A stretch of DNA of 34,875 nt from an uncultured Rhodothermaceae bacterium (GTDB lineage: Bacteria; Bacteroidota; Rhodothermia; Rhodothermales; Salinibacteraceae): assembly GCA_913056335.1 (NCBI GenBank), contig CAJXLX010000023.1:1-34875 (forward strand). Reading direction: 5' to 3'. The position numbers and the translations under genes are program-made. This document shows, piece by piece, positions 22,477 through 30,896 of this stretch (position 1 is the first letter of the stretch; every line of letters begins with the position of its first letter). The notes under the pieces were generated by a model. The model was not told the origin of the DNA, searched no databases, and was given only the letters and a program-made list of their open reading frames with translations.

Positions 22477-24984
22477 ATGATCCCCCCAATTCGTCGCACC
22501 CTCGTCGTCGTTCTGGCTTGTATGCTGGGAGTGCTGCAGTCCCCGGCTGCGGCGCAATCCTTCTCCATCCTCGGTACGGTCGCCGATGAATCCGGGGCGC
22601 CCGTGCCCGGGGCAATCGTCTTTGCGGCAGATGCGGCAGACACCGAGTCTGCTGCCGACAGCCTCTTCACCGTAACGGATGCCCGCACCCAGACAACTGG
22701 TTCGGAGGGCCGCTACGCCATCGAGGGTCTCGAAGCAGGCCGCTACGTCGTGCGGGCCTTCTTCTCCGGCAAGCAGCTTGCCACCCAGCAGGTTGCCATT
22801 ACCGACGACGACCAGCGGGTCGACTTCACGCTTACGATTCTGGAAGACGAGCTCGACGAGGTCACCGTCCGCGACGAGAGCAGCGATGCCTTTGGGATGA
22901 CGCGGCTCCGCGCAGTAGACACCGAGGGTGCAGCCATCTACGAGGCTAAGAAGAACGAAGTGGTGCTTGTGGATGAGATGGCCGCGAACCTGGCCACGGG
23001 CAATAGTCGGCAGATCTACAGCAAGGTGGCTGGCCTCAACATCTGGCAGAGCGATGCCGCAGGCGTGCAGCTGGGCCTGGGCGGGCGCGGACTCAGTCCG
23101 AATCGCAACTCCAACTTCAATACGCGCCAGAACGGCTACGACATTGCCGCCGATGCGCTGGGCTATCCGGAAAGCTACTACACGCCGCCGCCCCAGGCGC
23201 TGGAGCGCGTTGAGATCGTGCGTGGAGCCTCCTCGCTGCAGTACGGCACGCAGTTTGGCGGCCTCGTCAACTTTGTCTTTAAGGACGGTCCAGAAGACGA
23301 ACCGGCGCAGCTCACCACCACGCAGTCGGGGGGCTCCTTCGGACTGCTGAACTCGTTCAACAGCGTAGGCGGCACGGCCGGACCCGCGCAGTACTACGGC
23401 TACTACCAGTACAAGCGCTCTGACGGATGGCGCCCCAATGCCAATCTGCGTCAGCATCAGGCACACGCATCGCTCGATTTTGAGGTGACCGACAAGCTCA
23501 CCATCCGGCCCGAGTACACGTTTATGCGCTACCTGGCGCAGCAGCCCGGCGGGCTTACGGATACACAGTTCGAGCGCGATCCGAGTCAGTCCAACCGTGA
23601 GCGCAACTGGTTTCGGGTCAACTGGAACCTGTTCGCGCTGCAGGCGGATTACGCCTTCTCGGGAGTAACGACGCTGAACACGCGGTTTTTTGGCCTTGTG
23701 GCCGGGCGGGATGCGTTGGGCAACCTCCAACGCATCGACCGGCTGGATCAGGGCGGCCCGCGCGACCTGCTCAAGGACGACTTTCGCAACTTCGGCAACG
23801 AAACGCGGCTCATCCACCGCTACGCGCTGCGCGACGGCATCTCGGTCCTGCTCGCCGGCACGCGCTACTACCAGGGCTTTACCCACCGGCGGCAGGGACT
23901 GGGCCCGGCCGGTGACGACCCCGAGTTTGCCTACCGCACTCCGGATAACCTCGAAGGCTCCGACTTCGACCTGCCGAGCCGCAACGTAGCTGTGTTTGCG
24001 GAGAACATCTTCAACATCACGCCGCGCTTTAGCCTGACACCAGGCGTGCGCTTCGAGTACATCCGCACGCAGGCCGATGGGTACTACCGCAATCTGGTGG
24101 AGGATCTGGCGGGCAACACGCTCATCGACGAGCAGATTCAGGAAGAGCGCGACCGGGCCCGCTCGTTTGTCTTCTTCGGGCTGGGCGCAAGCTACAAGCA
24201 TTCGGATGCGCTGGAGGTGTATGCCAACGCGTCGCAGAACTACCGCGCCATCACGTTCAACGACATCCGCGTAAGCCTGGGCAGTCTGGAGGTGGACCCT
24301 AATCTACAAGACGAGCGCGGCTACAACCTCGATCTGGGCGTGCGCGGCACGCTCGACCGTCTCTTCAGCTACGACGCGACGCTCTTCTACCTTGCCTACA
24401 AAGATCGCATCGGCACCGTTCTGCGCACCGAGCCCAATCCACGCTTCAACAACCTGGTGGACCGCACTTTCCGCTTCCGCACCAACATTGCAGATGCGCG
24501 CATCTACGGCCTTGAGTCGTTCGGTGAGCTCGATCTCTACAAAGCACTAATCGACCGCAATAGCGACACCCAGCTTTCGGTGTTCTCGAACGTAGCGCTA
24601 ATCTCGGCCACCTACACCGATTCGGAAGAGCCCGGCATCGAAGGCAATGAGGTGGAGTTGGTGCCTACCGTGAATGCAAAAGCAGGGCTCACACTCGGCA
24701 TCGGCGGGCTGGAGACCACGTACCAGTTTACCTACGTGAGCGACCAATTCTCGGACGCGTCAAATGCGCAGCGCACGCCCACAGCGATTGAAGGCGTTAT
24801 CCCCGCGTACCATGTCATGGACCTATCGGCAGAGTACAGCACCGGACGCTATCAGGTTGGCGCGGGCGTTAACAACCTGACGGATGAGCGCTACTTCACC
24901 CGCCGCGCCACCGGCTATCCGGGGCCGGGTATCATCCCCGCCACCGCCCGCAACTTCTACGTGTCGCTGGGGCTTAGGCTGTAG
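22477..24984 (+). CDS. TonB-dependent outer-membrane receptor with carboxypeptidase-regulatory-like N-terminal domain
   Basis: 835 residues. The ATG at 22477 starts a signal peptide (MIPPIRRTLVVVLACMLGVLQSPAAAQ); the upstream TTG at 22462 is less likely. Residues about 28-120 form a CarboxypepD_reg-like beta-sandwich (ILGTVADESGAPVPGAIV ... YAIEGLEAGRYVVRAFF), typical of Bacteroidota receptors. The plug domain follows (YSKVAGLNIWQ, then ERVEIVRGASSLQYGTQFGG, then NFVFKD), then the 22-strand barrel (YANASQNYRAITFNDI, YNLDLGVRGTL), ending in VSLGLRL. The plug resembles FecA-type ferric-chelate receptors; the ligand is not determinable. A Bacteroidota-like -7 element (TACTTTTG, 22452-22459) lies just upstream, without an obvious -33 box. 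It is the last gene of the operon. Confidence 0.93.
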   Translation: MIPPIRRTLVVVLACMLGVLQSPAAAQSFSILGTVADESGAPVPGAIVFAADAADTESAADSLFTVTDARTQTTGSEGRYAIEGLEAGRYVVRAFFSGKQLATQQVAITDDDQRVDFTLTILEDELDEVTVRDESSDAFGMTRLRAVDTEGAAIYEAKKNEVVLVDEMAANLATGNSRQIYSKVAGLNIWQSDAAGVQLGLGGRGLSPNRNSNFNTRQNGYDIAADALGYPESYYTPPPQALERVEIVRGASSLQYGTQFGGLVNFVFKDGPEDEPAQLTTTQSGGSFGLLNSFNSVGGTAGPAQYYGYYQYKRSDGWRPNANLRQHQAHASLDFEVTDKLTIRPEYTFMRYLAQQPGGLTDTQFERDPSQSNRERNWFRVNWNLFALQADYAFSGVTTLNTRFFGLVAGRDALGNLQRIDRLDQGGPRDLLKDDFRNFGNETRLIHRYALRDGISVLLAGTRYYQGFTHRRQGLGPAGDDPEFAYRTPDNLEGSDFDLPSRNVAVFAENIFNITPRFSLTPGVRFEYIRTQADGYYRNLVEDLAGNTLIDEQIQEERDRARSFVFFGLGASYKHSDALEVYANASQNYRAITFNDIRVSLGSLEVDPNLQDERGYNLDLGVRGTLDRLFSYDATLFYLAYKDRIGTVLRTEPNPRFNNLVDRTFRFRTNIADARIYGLESFGELDLYKALIDRNSDTQLSVFSNVALISATYTDSEEPGIEGNEVELVPTVNAKAGLTLGIGGLETTYQFTYVSDQFSDASNAQRTPTAIEGVIPAYHVMDLSAEYSTGRYQVGAGVNNLTDERYFTRRATGYPGPGIIPATARNFYVSLGLRL

Positions 24985-25634
24985 GCAGCTTCAACGGGAA
25001 CCGGTGGACGCCCGGGCTCAAAAAAGTAATCTGTCATGAGAGGATACGTATCCACGCCACCCTCGCTTGCCGCATATCTAAACAGCAAAATGGCGCGTGC
25101 CTGGATGGAGGCGCATTGCCAGCGGGCAGCAAACGGGTATATTCGACTACAGAGCCGCATGCTTAGAACCTGCTTTGATTTCTTATTTTGGGCTCCGAGT
25201 GGCTCTGGAGCCGCTCTCGATCGCGGACGGGGGACTGTCCGCCGCTTTAAGCCAATCCGCTCTAAGCCAACGGGGGACCGTGTACCTGTTTGGCGGGTCT
25301 CAGAGCTGCCCGGGATATCCGCGTTGCTCCTGATCCCGGGCTAAGGGGACCCATAGCCGGGGACCGCTTGCGTCCCCGGCGATCTGTGAGGCGAATCCTA
25401 ATTGGTACTGCATGTGTCTTGGGCGACACGTCGCTAAACACGTATGCGCCGTGCCCCTGCGGTGCAGATAGAGGGGGGTACTGCGGTTCCACTGCCGTCC
25501 CTCGCATCCCCAAATGCAACGAAAAGCGATTCCGGGTTCACTAAATCCCTAAAATGCGGCACGGCGCTTGCATGTCACTTCACCAATCCTTAGGCATGGA
25601 TTAACGACATGTTAACTGAAGTACCCTGTCGCTT
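24985..25634. other. 650-base gene-free region rich in palindromes
   Basis: No credible gene: the 102-codon frame at 25036 crosses all the hairpins and has no family features. Palindromes seen: GGATACGTATCC (25042-25053), GGCTC/GAGCC (25201-25212), GCGGAC (25223-25228)/GTCCGC (25237-25242), GCCCGGGAT (25308-25316)/ATCCCGGGC (25333-25341), and GCCGGGGAC (25356-25364)/GTCCCCGGC (25372-25380). The last resembles one hairpin of the dispersed repeat. From 25400 to 25634 I see only a probable promoter region for the next gene. Confidence 0.6.
25345..25396 (+). repeat. Degenerate relative (copy D) of the dispersed repeat: core hairpin only
   Basis: ATAGCCGGGGAC..GTCCCCGGCG, followed by AGGCGAA, corresponds to GTAGCCGGGGAC..CCCCCGGCG...AGGCGAA of the copy at 31494-31649. 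The arms GCCGGGGAC (25356-25364) and GTCCCCGGC (25372-25380) are perfect around a 7-base loop. The terminal inverted repeats are not found here. Confidence 0.5.
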
Positions 25635-26363
25635 ATGGCTACCCTCGATCTCAACCTTTTCGCACGCGCTGCCGACGATGTGGAGCGCACGCAGTATCAA
25701 ATTCTAAGCGGGCTACAGCAGGCCCACAATGACTTTGCCGAGCAACGCATCTACCCGCACCTGGGTCAGCTCGTATCGCTTTACACGTCGATCCAGACCA
25801 TTATCGATCGGTCAGATTCGTACCGCAATGCCACCACGGGTGAGGCAACGGGCGTGGACTGGGAATCCGGCGCGCTGCAATACAAGTGGCCCGAGCTCGA
25901 AGACGATGAGCTTTCCACCGTGCGGGCGCTCATGGAGTGGGCGCTTCCGCGCATCCAGGAGGCCATCGAGGAGGGGCGCTCGATCTATGAGATGGTCGAA
26001 GACAATTTCGATGTCGAGACGGTTGGCATCGTGCCGTCGTACGTGCAAGAAGGCTACGCGCTTGTGCCCGACCGCGAGGTGCAGCAGCTGCACGTACTTC
26101 GCTACACGGTCTCCATCTTCACAAAAGAAGACGAACAGTACCGTACGCTCCGCACCGAGCACTGCAAGTCCATCGATCAGGTTGGGGTCGATACGCATCC
26201 CAGCATAATCAAGCTGGAGATGGTCGCGGAGCGCGAGGACCTCCCGAATCCGGCCACGTACATGTTTAATACAGATTTGGCCGTGCCCTACGAGCCCACC
26301 CTGCTGCCCGTCGCCAAGCGCACCCTCATGCGGCATTTGGCGCAGGAAGACGACTGGGCATAG
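25635..26363 (+). CDS. Conserved-looking cytoplasmic protein of unknown function
   Basis: 242 residues, acidic, no signal peptide and no membrane helix. The N-terminal half looks helical (FARAADDVERTQYQILSGLQQAHNDFAEQRIYPHLGQLVSLYTSIQTIID; ELSTVRALMEWALPRIQEAIEEGRSIYEMVEDNF). The C-terminal half looks like mixed strands (VQQLHVLRYTVSIFTKEDEQYRTLRTEHCKSI; HPSIIKLEMVAE). Codon use is like the other genes and a clear terminator follows, so I believe it is real. I do not recognise a family. It is transcribed alone: 650 bases of gap upstream, and convergent with the protoporphyrinogen oxidase gene. Confidence 0.8.
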   Translation: MATLDLNLFARAADDVERTQYQILSGLQQAHNDFAEQRIYPHLGQLVSLYTSIQTIIDRSDSYRNATTGEATGVDWESGALQYKWPELEDDELSTVRALMEWALPRIQEAIEEGRSIYEMVEDNFDVETVGIVPSYVQEGYALVPDREVQQLHVLRYTVSIFTKEDEQYRTLRTEHCKSIDQVGVDTHPSIIKLEMVAEREDLPNPATYMFNTDLAVPYEPTLLPVAKRTLMRHLAQEDDWA

Positions 26364-26388
26364 TATTCGTCTGATTTGGCACTGGGAT

Positions 26389-26424
26389 ACGCCGTGGTGT
26401 AGCCTCCGCATCACGGTGTTTTTT
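26389..26424 (+). terminator. Intrinsic terminator after the unknown 25.6-kb gene
   Basis: An 11-bp stem, 26389-26399 with 26409-26419, includes two G.U pairs (core CCGTGGTG / CATCACGG) and a 9-base loop. It is followed by a run of six T (26419-26424), 25 bases beyond the stop codon. Confidence 0.75.
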
Positions 26425-26492
26425 GTTGGGAGATACGAAGCGTTGGGCCTCAAGCAACGGTCTCGTGCAGCTTCTCAGGGCGGCATACCATT

Positions 26493-26535
26493 GCAAAAAA
26501 AGCAAAGCGGGCGCGGATATTCAGTCGCGCGCATC
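26493..26535 (-). terminator. Weak candidate terminator of protoporphyrinogen oxidase gene
   Basis: On the minus strand, GCGCG and CGCGC flank the stop codon region and are followed, after CCGCTTTGC, by a run of seven T (complement of the A-run near 26495-26501). The stem is short. Confidence 0.35.
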
Positions 26536-27885
26536 GGCAGTAGCCAGCATCCCCGCCGCCTGCCAGCCCGAGTCGAATGCATCCTCCACCGAAATGCCGG
26601 TTCGGTAGTTGCCCGCGAAGCGTAGTCCGGAGTGAGCGGCCTCCAGCGCATCCAGGCGGCCCTGTAGATGTCCGTGGGCCGCGGTGTACTGCGGGATGGC
26701 GCGCGGCCACGTTACGTGGTGCACGTAGGTGGGCGTACCCGAAAGTCCAAGCAGGCGGTCCAGGTCGCGCTGCACCATGGCTTCTGTGGCGTCGGTGCTC
26801 AGTTCCATATGCTCAGGATGCCGAGCCCCGCCCACAAATGTGGTGAGGAGCACCTGCCCCTCAGGCGCACGGCCCGGAAAGAGCGTGGAGGCGAAGATCG
26901 TTCCCAGAATGCGCAGATCCGACTCGGCAGCAGGCACGAGCATGCCAAATCCGTCTAAGGGATGCGACACCGCGTCCTTGGGCACGGCCAGCGAGACGCT
27001 GCGCATGGGCGCGTAGGGCAGATTGTGGAGCGGATCGAGGCCCAGCGGCGTGTCAAGCGCGATGCCATCGCCCAGTTGGTGCAGCGGCGCCGCGTAGACG
27101 ACGGATTCAGCGCGGGTGGTGCCGTTGGCGTGTGTAAGCATCCAGCCGTCTGCGGTGGGCGTGATCTGCTGTACGGGACAGTCGAGCGTGAGGGCATCGC
27201 CCAGATGCGCTGCGAGGGCGCGGGGAAGCGTCTGCAAGCCGTCGCGAAACGAGAACAGTCCGCTCAGGGTGGGGGCGTCGTCGGTATCCGAGGCGCTGCC
27301 GAGTGCGTTGCGGAGTCCGCCCACGAGCAGCGAGCCGTGCTTCTGTTCGAGCGTCTTGAGCATGGGAAAGGCATGCTGCACCGCAAGCTGGTCGGGACGT
27401 CCGCCATACACCCCGGCTACAAACGGATTGACGGCGTAGTCAAGGACCTCCGGACCCAGGCGGCGCGCTACGAAATCGGCGAGCGATTCGTCTGAGGGGC
27501 CGCGCGTGCGAAAGGGCTCCGTGAGCAGGCGGGCTTTGGCGCGGGCCGAGAGCAGGGGCGTGCGCAGGAACGCAGGGATGGACTGCGGGATGGGCACCGG
27601 CCGCCGGTTGCGCACTACAAATCGGTTACGCGCATCCGGGTTCGCCGAGACGCGCGCCTCCATCAAGTCCAACTCGTGTATCACCCGCGTGAGCGCCGGG
27701 CCCGCCCCGTTGATCGAGTTCGGCCCTTCCTCAATCAGCAGCCCGTTCTGCCGATGCGTACGAATGACACCGCCTGCCTGCGCGCCCGACTCAAACACGC
27801 GCACGCTGCGTCCGCTGGTGTGAAGGCGATAGGCGGCAGCAAGTCCGCTGATGCCTGCTCCGATGATGGCGACCTGCGTATCCAT
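26521..27885 (-). CDS. hemG: Protoporphyrinogen oxidase (FAD-dependent, HemY/PgoX type)
   Basis: 454 residues from the ATG at 27885 (MDTQVAIIGAG); nine extra codons upstream are in frame but unnecessary. FAD-dependent enzyme oxidising protoporphyrinogen IX to protoporphyrin IX, the penultimate step of haem synthesis in the protoporphyrin branch, usually membrane-associated. Seen: the dinucleotide-binding motif VAIIGAGISGLAAAYRL (residues 5-21) with a Glu in the RVFESGAQAGGVIRT segment; the family signature EEGPNSI; VNPFVAGVYGGRPDQLAV; and a C-terminal FAD-binding stretch (HSGLRFAGNYRTGISVEDAFDSGWQAA). Length and motifs are those of oxygen-dependent oxidases, which many Bacteroidota annotate as hemG. 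It is convergent with the preceding gene; a 209-base divergent gap separates it from the csbD-like gene. Confidence 0.93.
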   Translation of the reverse strand: MDTQVAIIGAGISGLAAAYRLHTSGRSVRVFESGAQAGGVIRTHRQNGLLIEEGPNSINGAGPALTRVIHELDLMEARVSANPDARNRFVVRNRRPVPIPQSIPAFLRTPLLSARAKARLLTEPFRTRGPSDESLADFVARRLGPEVLDYAVNPFVAGVYGGRPDQLAVQHAFPMLKTLEQKHGSLLVGGLRNALGSASDTDDAPTLSGLFSFRDGLQTLPRALAAHLGDALTLDCPVQQITPTADGWMLTHANGTTRAESVVYAAPLHQLGDGIALDTPLGLDPLHNLPYAPMRSVSLAVPKDAVSHPLDGFGMLVPAAESDLRILGTIFASTLFPGRAPEGQVLLTTFVGGARHPEHMELSTDATEAMVQRDLDRLLGLSGTPTYVHHVTWPRAIPQYTAAHGHLQGRLDALEAAHSGLRFAGNYRTGISVEDAFDSGWQAAGMLATADARD

Positions 27886-28010
27886 AGCGATGTGGCGTAT
27901 CCCCAAAACCAATGCATATGCTGAATAATGATGCGTAAATGCTGCTTATCTGTACGTGGGGCTGGAAACTCCCGTTGCGTGGCTTCCGTAAATTACGATA
28001 CACATTTTGT

Positions 28011-28063
28011 AACCGTTGCGCGTGCTGCAGCACATTCCGTATTTAGCAGCACAGCGCACGGTT
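28011..28063 (+). promoter_or_regulatory. Long bulged hairpin in the leader of the CsbD-like gene
   Basis: The 18-base arms 28011-28028 (AACCGTTGCGCGTGCTGC) and 28046-28063 (GCAGCACAGCGCACGGTT) form 17 base pairs with one single-base bulge on each side and a 17-base loop. The structure ends 31 bases before the start codon. It could be a leader structure controlling translation or stability, or a DNA operator shared with the divergent protoporphyrinogen oxidase gene. Role unknown. Confidence 0.5.
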
Positions 28064-28083
28064 CGCGTTAATCGGACTACATC

Positions 28084-28089
28084 AGAGGA
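28084..28089 (+). promoter_or_regulatory. Shine-Dalgarno motif AGAGGA of the CsbD-like gene
   Basis: AGAGGA lies 5 bases before the ATG at 28095. Nearly every other gene in the window has no such motif, so this one is distinctive and confirms the start. Confidence 0.6.
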
Positions 28090-28094
28090 TACGT

Positions 28095-28289
28095 ATGGCT
28101 ACAGAAGCAATGAACGAAAGCTGGCGGCGGATCCGCGACCAGATCAAGACCATCTGGGAGGACGCCGACTTTGACGACAAAGAAATGAAGCGCGCACGCG
28201 GCGAGATGGATAAGATCGTGGGGCTTATCCACGACAAAACGGGCGACGATCCCGAAGAAATCCGCCGCAAGATGGGCGCTATTCTGTAG
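28095..28289 (+). CDS. CsbD-like small stress protein
   Basis: 64 residues, with no signal or membrane segment. The arrangement NESWRRIRDQIKTIWEDADFDDKEMKRARGEMDKIVGLIHDKTGDDPEEIRRKM matches the CsbD/YjbJ pattern: an N-terminal W..I.GK.K..WG helix, an acidic turn, then a helix with G....L.G.I...G. and a final E-rich helix. CsbD proteins are general-stress proteins of unknown mechanism (SigB regulon in Bacillus, osmotic stress in E. coli). The family's usual W-to-K spacing is kept, though some glycines are replaced by charged residues. Preceded by a strong Shine-Dalgarno motif and a long hairpin, and followed by an intrinsic terminator, it is a self-contained single-gene unit. Confidence 0.75.
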   Translation: MATEAMNESWRRIRDQIKTIWEDADFDDKEMKRARGEMDKIVGLIHDKTGDDPEEIRRKMGAIL

Positions 28290-28335
28290 CATAGGGCGCC
28301 ACATTGCACGCCCGGTCATCTCTGCACAAACTGAA

Positions 28336-28375
28336 TCGCCTGCCCTGGATCTTCCGCGGCAGGTGATTTGTTTTT
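28336..28375 (+). terminator. Intrinsic terminator of the CsbD-like gene
   Basis: The arms TCGCCTGCC (28336-28344) and GGCAGGTGA (28358-28366) form nine pairs including one G.U, followed by TTTGTTTTT. It lies 47 bases after the stop. Confidence 0.8.
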
Positions 28376-28423
28376 AAGGGCTGGAACCGCTTTCAGTCTC
28401 CTCACTCACCGTTTCGTATTTGC

Positions 28424-30115
28424 ATGGCCGACGTTTCTGCTCCTGCCGACCTGGGCACCCCCGCCTCTCCCGAGTCTTCTTCGTTTCAGCGCCGCGATGC
28501 GCACTACCGCGATCTGCTCGACACGTTAGCTACACGCCAGGCCGAGGTGGCCAAGGGCGGCGGCGACCGGCGCATTGAGCGGCAGCACAAGCGCGGCAAG
28601 CTCACTGCCCGCGAGCGCATTGCCCACCTGCTCGATGATGCCGACGACTTCACCGAAGTCGGTCAGTTTGCCGGGTACGAGATGTACGAAGACGAAGGTG
28701 GCTGTCCCTCGGGCGGTACAGTGATGGGTCTGGGCCACGTAAGCGGACGCCTGAGCCTGGTCGTCGCCAACGACGCCACGGTGAAAGCCGGCGCCTGGTT
28801 TCCCATCACGGCGAAGAAGAACCTGCGGGCGCAAGAGATCGCGCTCGAAAACCATGTGCCCATCATCTACCTGGTGGACTCGGCGGGCGTGTACCTGCCC
28901 ATGCAAGACGAGATCTTCCCCGACAAGGAGCACTTCGGGCGCATCTTTCGCAACAACGCGATCCTCTCCAGCAAAGGCATCCCGCAGATTGCAGCCATCA
29001 TGGGCAGCTGCGTGGCGGGAGGCGCGTACTTGCCCATCATGAGCGATGAAGCGCTCATCGTAGATGGCACTGGGTCGGTGTTCTTGGCCGGGCCGTTCCT
29101 CGTGAAGGCCGCCATCGGCGAAGAGGTCGAAGCCGACGAGCTGGGCGGCGCCACCACGCACACCGAAATCTCAGGCGTCGCCGACTACAAGTGCGAGTCG
29201 GACGAGGAGGCGCTCGACACGATTCGCAATATCATGAGCCACATGGGACCGGAGCACCGCTTCGGCTTCACCCGCGACGACCCCGAGGCGCCCGCGTTTG
29301 ACACCAAAGAGATCTACGGCCTGGTGCCCGACAGTGGACAGCAGCCGTACGACATGCGCGAGGTGTTGGCGCGTATCGTGGATGCGGAGTCGTGGACCGA
29401 GTACAAGAAAGGCTACGGGCGCACGCTGCTCACCGGCTATGCCCGCATCGACGGGTGGAACGTGGGCATTGTCGCAAATCAGCGGTCGGTGGTGCGCAAC
29501 AAGACGAATCACGAAACGAAAGGCGAAATTCAGGTCGGCGGGGTCATCTATGCCGATGCAGCCGACAAGGCCGCGCGCTTCATCATGAACTGCAACCAGA
29601 AGCAGATTCCGCTGGTGTTCTTTCAGGACGTCACAGGCTTCATGGTGGGCAAGCGCGCCGAGCATGGCGGGATCATCAAGGACGGCGCCAAGATGGTGAA
29701 CGCCATGTCGAACAGCACGGTGCCGAAGTTCACGGTCGTTACGGGCAACTCCTACGGCGCAGGCAACTACGCTATGTGCGGGCGCGCCTATGATCCGCGC
29801 CTCATCTGCGCGTGGCCCACGGCCAAGATCGCGGTGATGGGCGGCACGCAAGCGGCGAAGGTGCTGCATCAGATTCAGGTGCGCAAGCTCGAAAAGCAGG
29901 GCAAAGAGCTTTCTGAAGACGAGGAGCAAGAGATGCTCGCGCGCATTGAAGATCGATACGAAGAGCAAACGACGCCGTACTACGCCGCCGCCCGGCTCTG
30001 GGTCGACGAAATCATCGATCCCGTAGATACGCGAGCCTGGCTCTCGCGCGGCATCAACATGGCCGACCTGAACCCGAACCTGCAGACGTTCAATCCCGGC
30101 GTTATCCAGACCTGA
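28424..30115 (+). CDS. mccB: Acyl-CoA carboxylase beta subunit, probably methylcrotonyl-CoA carboxylase carboxyltransferase
   Basis: 563 residues. Biotin-dependent carboxyltransferase with two crotonase-like halves. The N-terminal half contains RERIAHLLDD, LVDSAGVYLPMQDEIFPDKEHFGRIF, GIPQIAAIMGSCVAGGAYLPIMSDE and GTGSVFLAGPFLVKAAIGEEV. The C-terminal half contains GIVANQ, FFQDVTGFMVGKRAEHGGIIKDGAKMVNAM and GNSYGAGNYAMCGRAYDPR. Length and motifs (DSAGVYLPMQ, FPDKEHFGRIF) point to 3-methylcrotonyl-CoA carboxylase beta of leucine breakdown rather than propionyl-CoA carboxylase; geranyl-CoA carboxylase is the alternative. The biotin-carboxylase/carrier partner is not in the window. There is no Shine-Dalgarno motif. 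The hemolysin III gene follows at 65 bases. Confidence 0.92.
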   Translation: MADVSAPADLGTPASPESSSFQRRDAHYRDLLDTLATRQAEVAKGGGDRRIERQHKRGKLTARERIAHLLDDADDFTEVGQFAGYEMYEDEGGCPSGGTVMGLGHVSGRLSLVVANDATVKAGAWFPITAKKNLRAQEIALENHVPIIYLVDSAGVYLPMQDEIFPDKEHFGRIFRNNAILSSKGIPQIAAIMGSCVAGGAYLPIMSDEALIVDGTGSVFLAGPFLVKAAIGEEVEADELGGATTHTEISGVADYKCESDEEALDTIRNIMSHMGPEHRFGFTRDDPEAPAFDTKEIYGLVPDSGQQPYDMREVLARIVDAESWTEYKKGYGRTLLTGYARIDGWNVGIVANQRSVVRNKTNHETKGEIQVGGVIYADAADKAARFIMNCNQKQIPLVFFQDVTGFMVGKRAEHGGIIKDGAKMVNAMSNSTVPKFTVVTGNSYGAGNYAMCGRAYDPRLICAWPTAKIAVMGGTQAAKVLHQIQVRKLEKQGKELSEDEEQEMLARIEDRYEEQTTPYYAAARLWVDEIIDPVDTRAWLSRGINMADLNPNLQTFNPGVIQT

Positions 30116-30180
30116 TTGTCCGGCAGGCCCCTGCAAGCGGATAGGACGGAGCGCCGTCTGCACGCCCCCCCCGACTGCCT

Positions 30181-30843
30181 ATGAGTCCCGTACGCCACGC
30201 TGCTACAGCCCCACATCAATCCGTTCGCGAGGAGCGCATCAACAGCCTTACCCACGGCATAGGGCTGGTCCTTAGCCTCATCGGCTGGCTTGTACTGTTG
30301 ATGCGTGGTGCGGTGCTCGACAACTCTTGGTTGTGGGCCAGCGGGGCGCTCTACGGGGCCACGCTGGTCTTTCTGTACGGCGCGTCTACGTTCTACCACA
30401 GCGTACGCCATCCGCGCCTGAAATACCTCGCCCGGGTGGCCGACCACATCGGGATCTACCTGCTCATTGCGGGCACCTACACGCCCTTTCTGGTGATGCT
30501 GGGGCTCAATGACCCGCTCGGCTGGGGCGTACTGGCTATGGTATGGGGCTGCACCATTGCCGGGCTCCTCTTTAAGGTGTACTCGCAGCACCGCTTCCAC
30601 TGGGGCGCCGTGGTGCCATATGTTGTGCTGGGCTGGGTGGGCATCTTCTGTGCGGAGCCGCTCATCGAAATTCTGTCGTGGGAGGGGTTCTCCTGGCTCG
30701 TGGCAGGTGGGGTATCCTACACCGGGGGCGTCGTCTTCTTTGGCTGGCACCGCATTCCATTCAACCACGGCGTGTGGCATCTCTTTGTGCTTAGCGGCAG
30801 CGCCATCCATTACGCCGCCGTACTTCAGTTTGTGATGGCGTAG
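30181..30843 (+). CDS. Hemolysin III / PAQR-family seven-helix membrane protein
   Basis: 220 residues, mostly hydrophobic, with seven predicted membrane helices. The family's conserved polar residues are in order: EERINSLTHGIG at the start of helix 1, STFYHSVRH after helix 2, RVADHIGIYLLIAGTYTPF in helix 3, and FNHGVWHLFVLSGSAIHY at the end. The SxxxH, D and HxxxH residues form the metal site of PAQR-type membrane hydrolases. The family includes Bacillus hemolysin III, E. coli YqfA (TrhA) and eukaryotic adiponectin receptors; in bacteria it is linked to membrane lipid homeostasis, and hemolytic activity should not be assumed. It is convergent with the CBS gene 53 bases away. Confidence 0.92.
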   Translation: MSPVRHAATAPHQSVREERINSLTHGIGLVLSLIGWLVLLMRGAVLDNSWLWASGALYGATLVFLYGASTFYHSVRHPRLKYLARVADHIGIYLLIAGTYTPFLVMLGLNDPLGWGVLAMVWGCTIAGLLFKVYSQHRFHWGAVVPYVVLGWVGIFCAEPLIEILSWEGFSWLVAGGVSYTGGVVFFGWHRIPFNHGVWHLFVLSGSAIHYAAVLQFVMA

Positions 30844-30896
30844 CTTGGTTCGTGCATCCGCACCGGCGGAGCGCGGTTGGCACCGGCAGCGCGGCA

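Noticed and set aside
22270..24201. 643-codon open frame antisense to the TonB receptor
   Set aside because: Same cause: it is the codon-complementary shadow of a clear receptor gene, low in complexity and without a family.
25036..25344. 102-codon plus frame in the palindrome-rich gap
   Set aside because: It runs through several hairpins, with atypical composition and no family features; it is better explained as non-coding.
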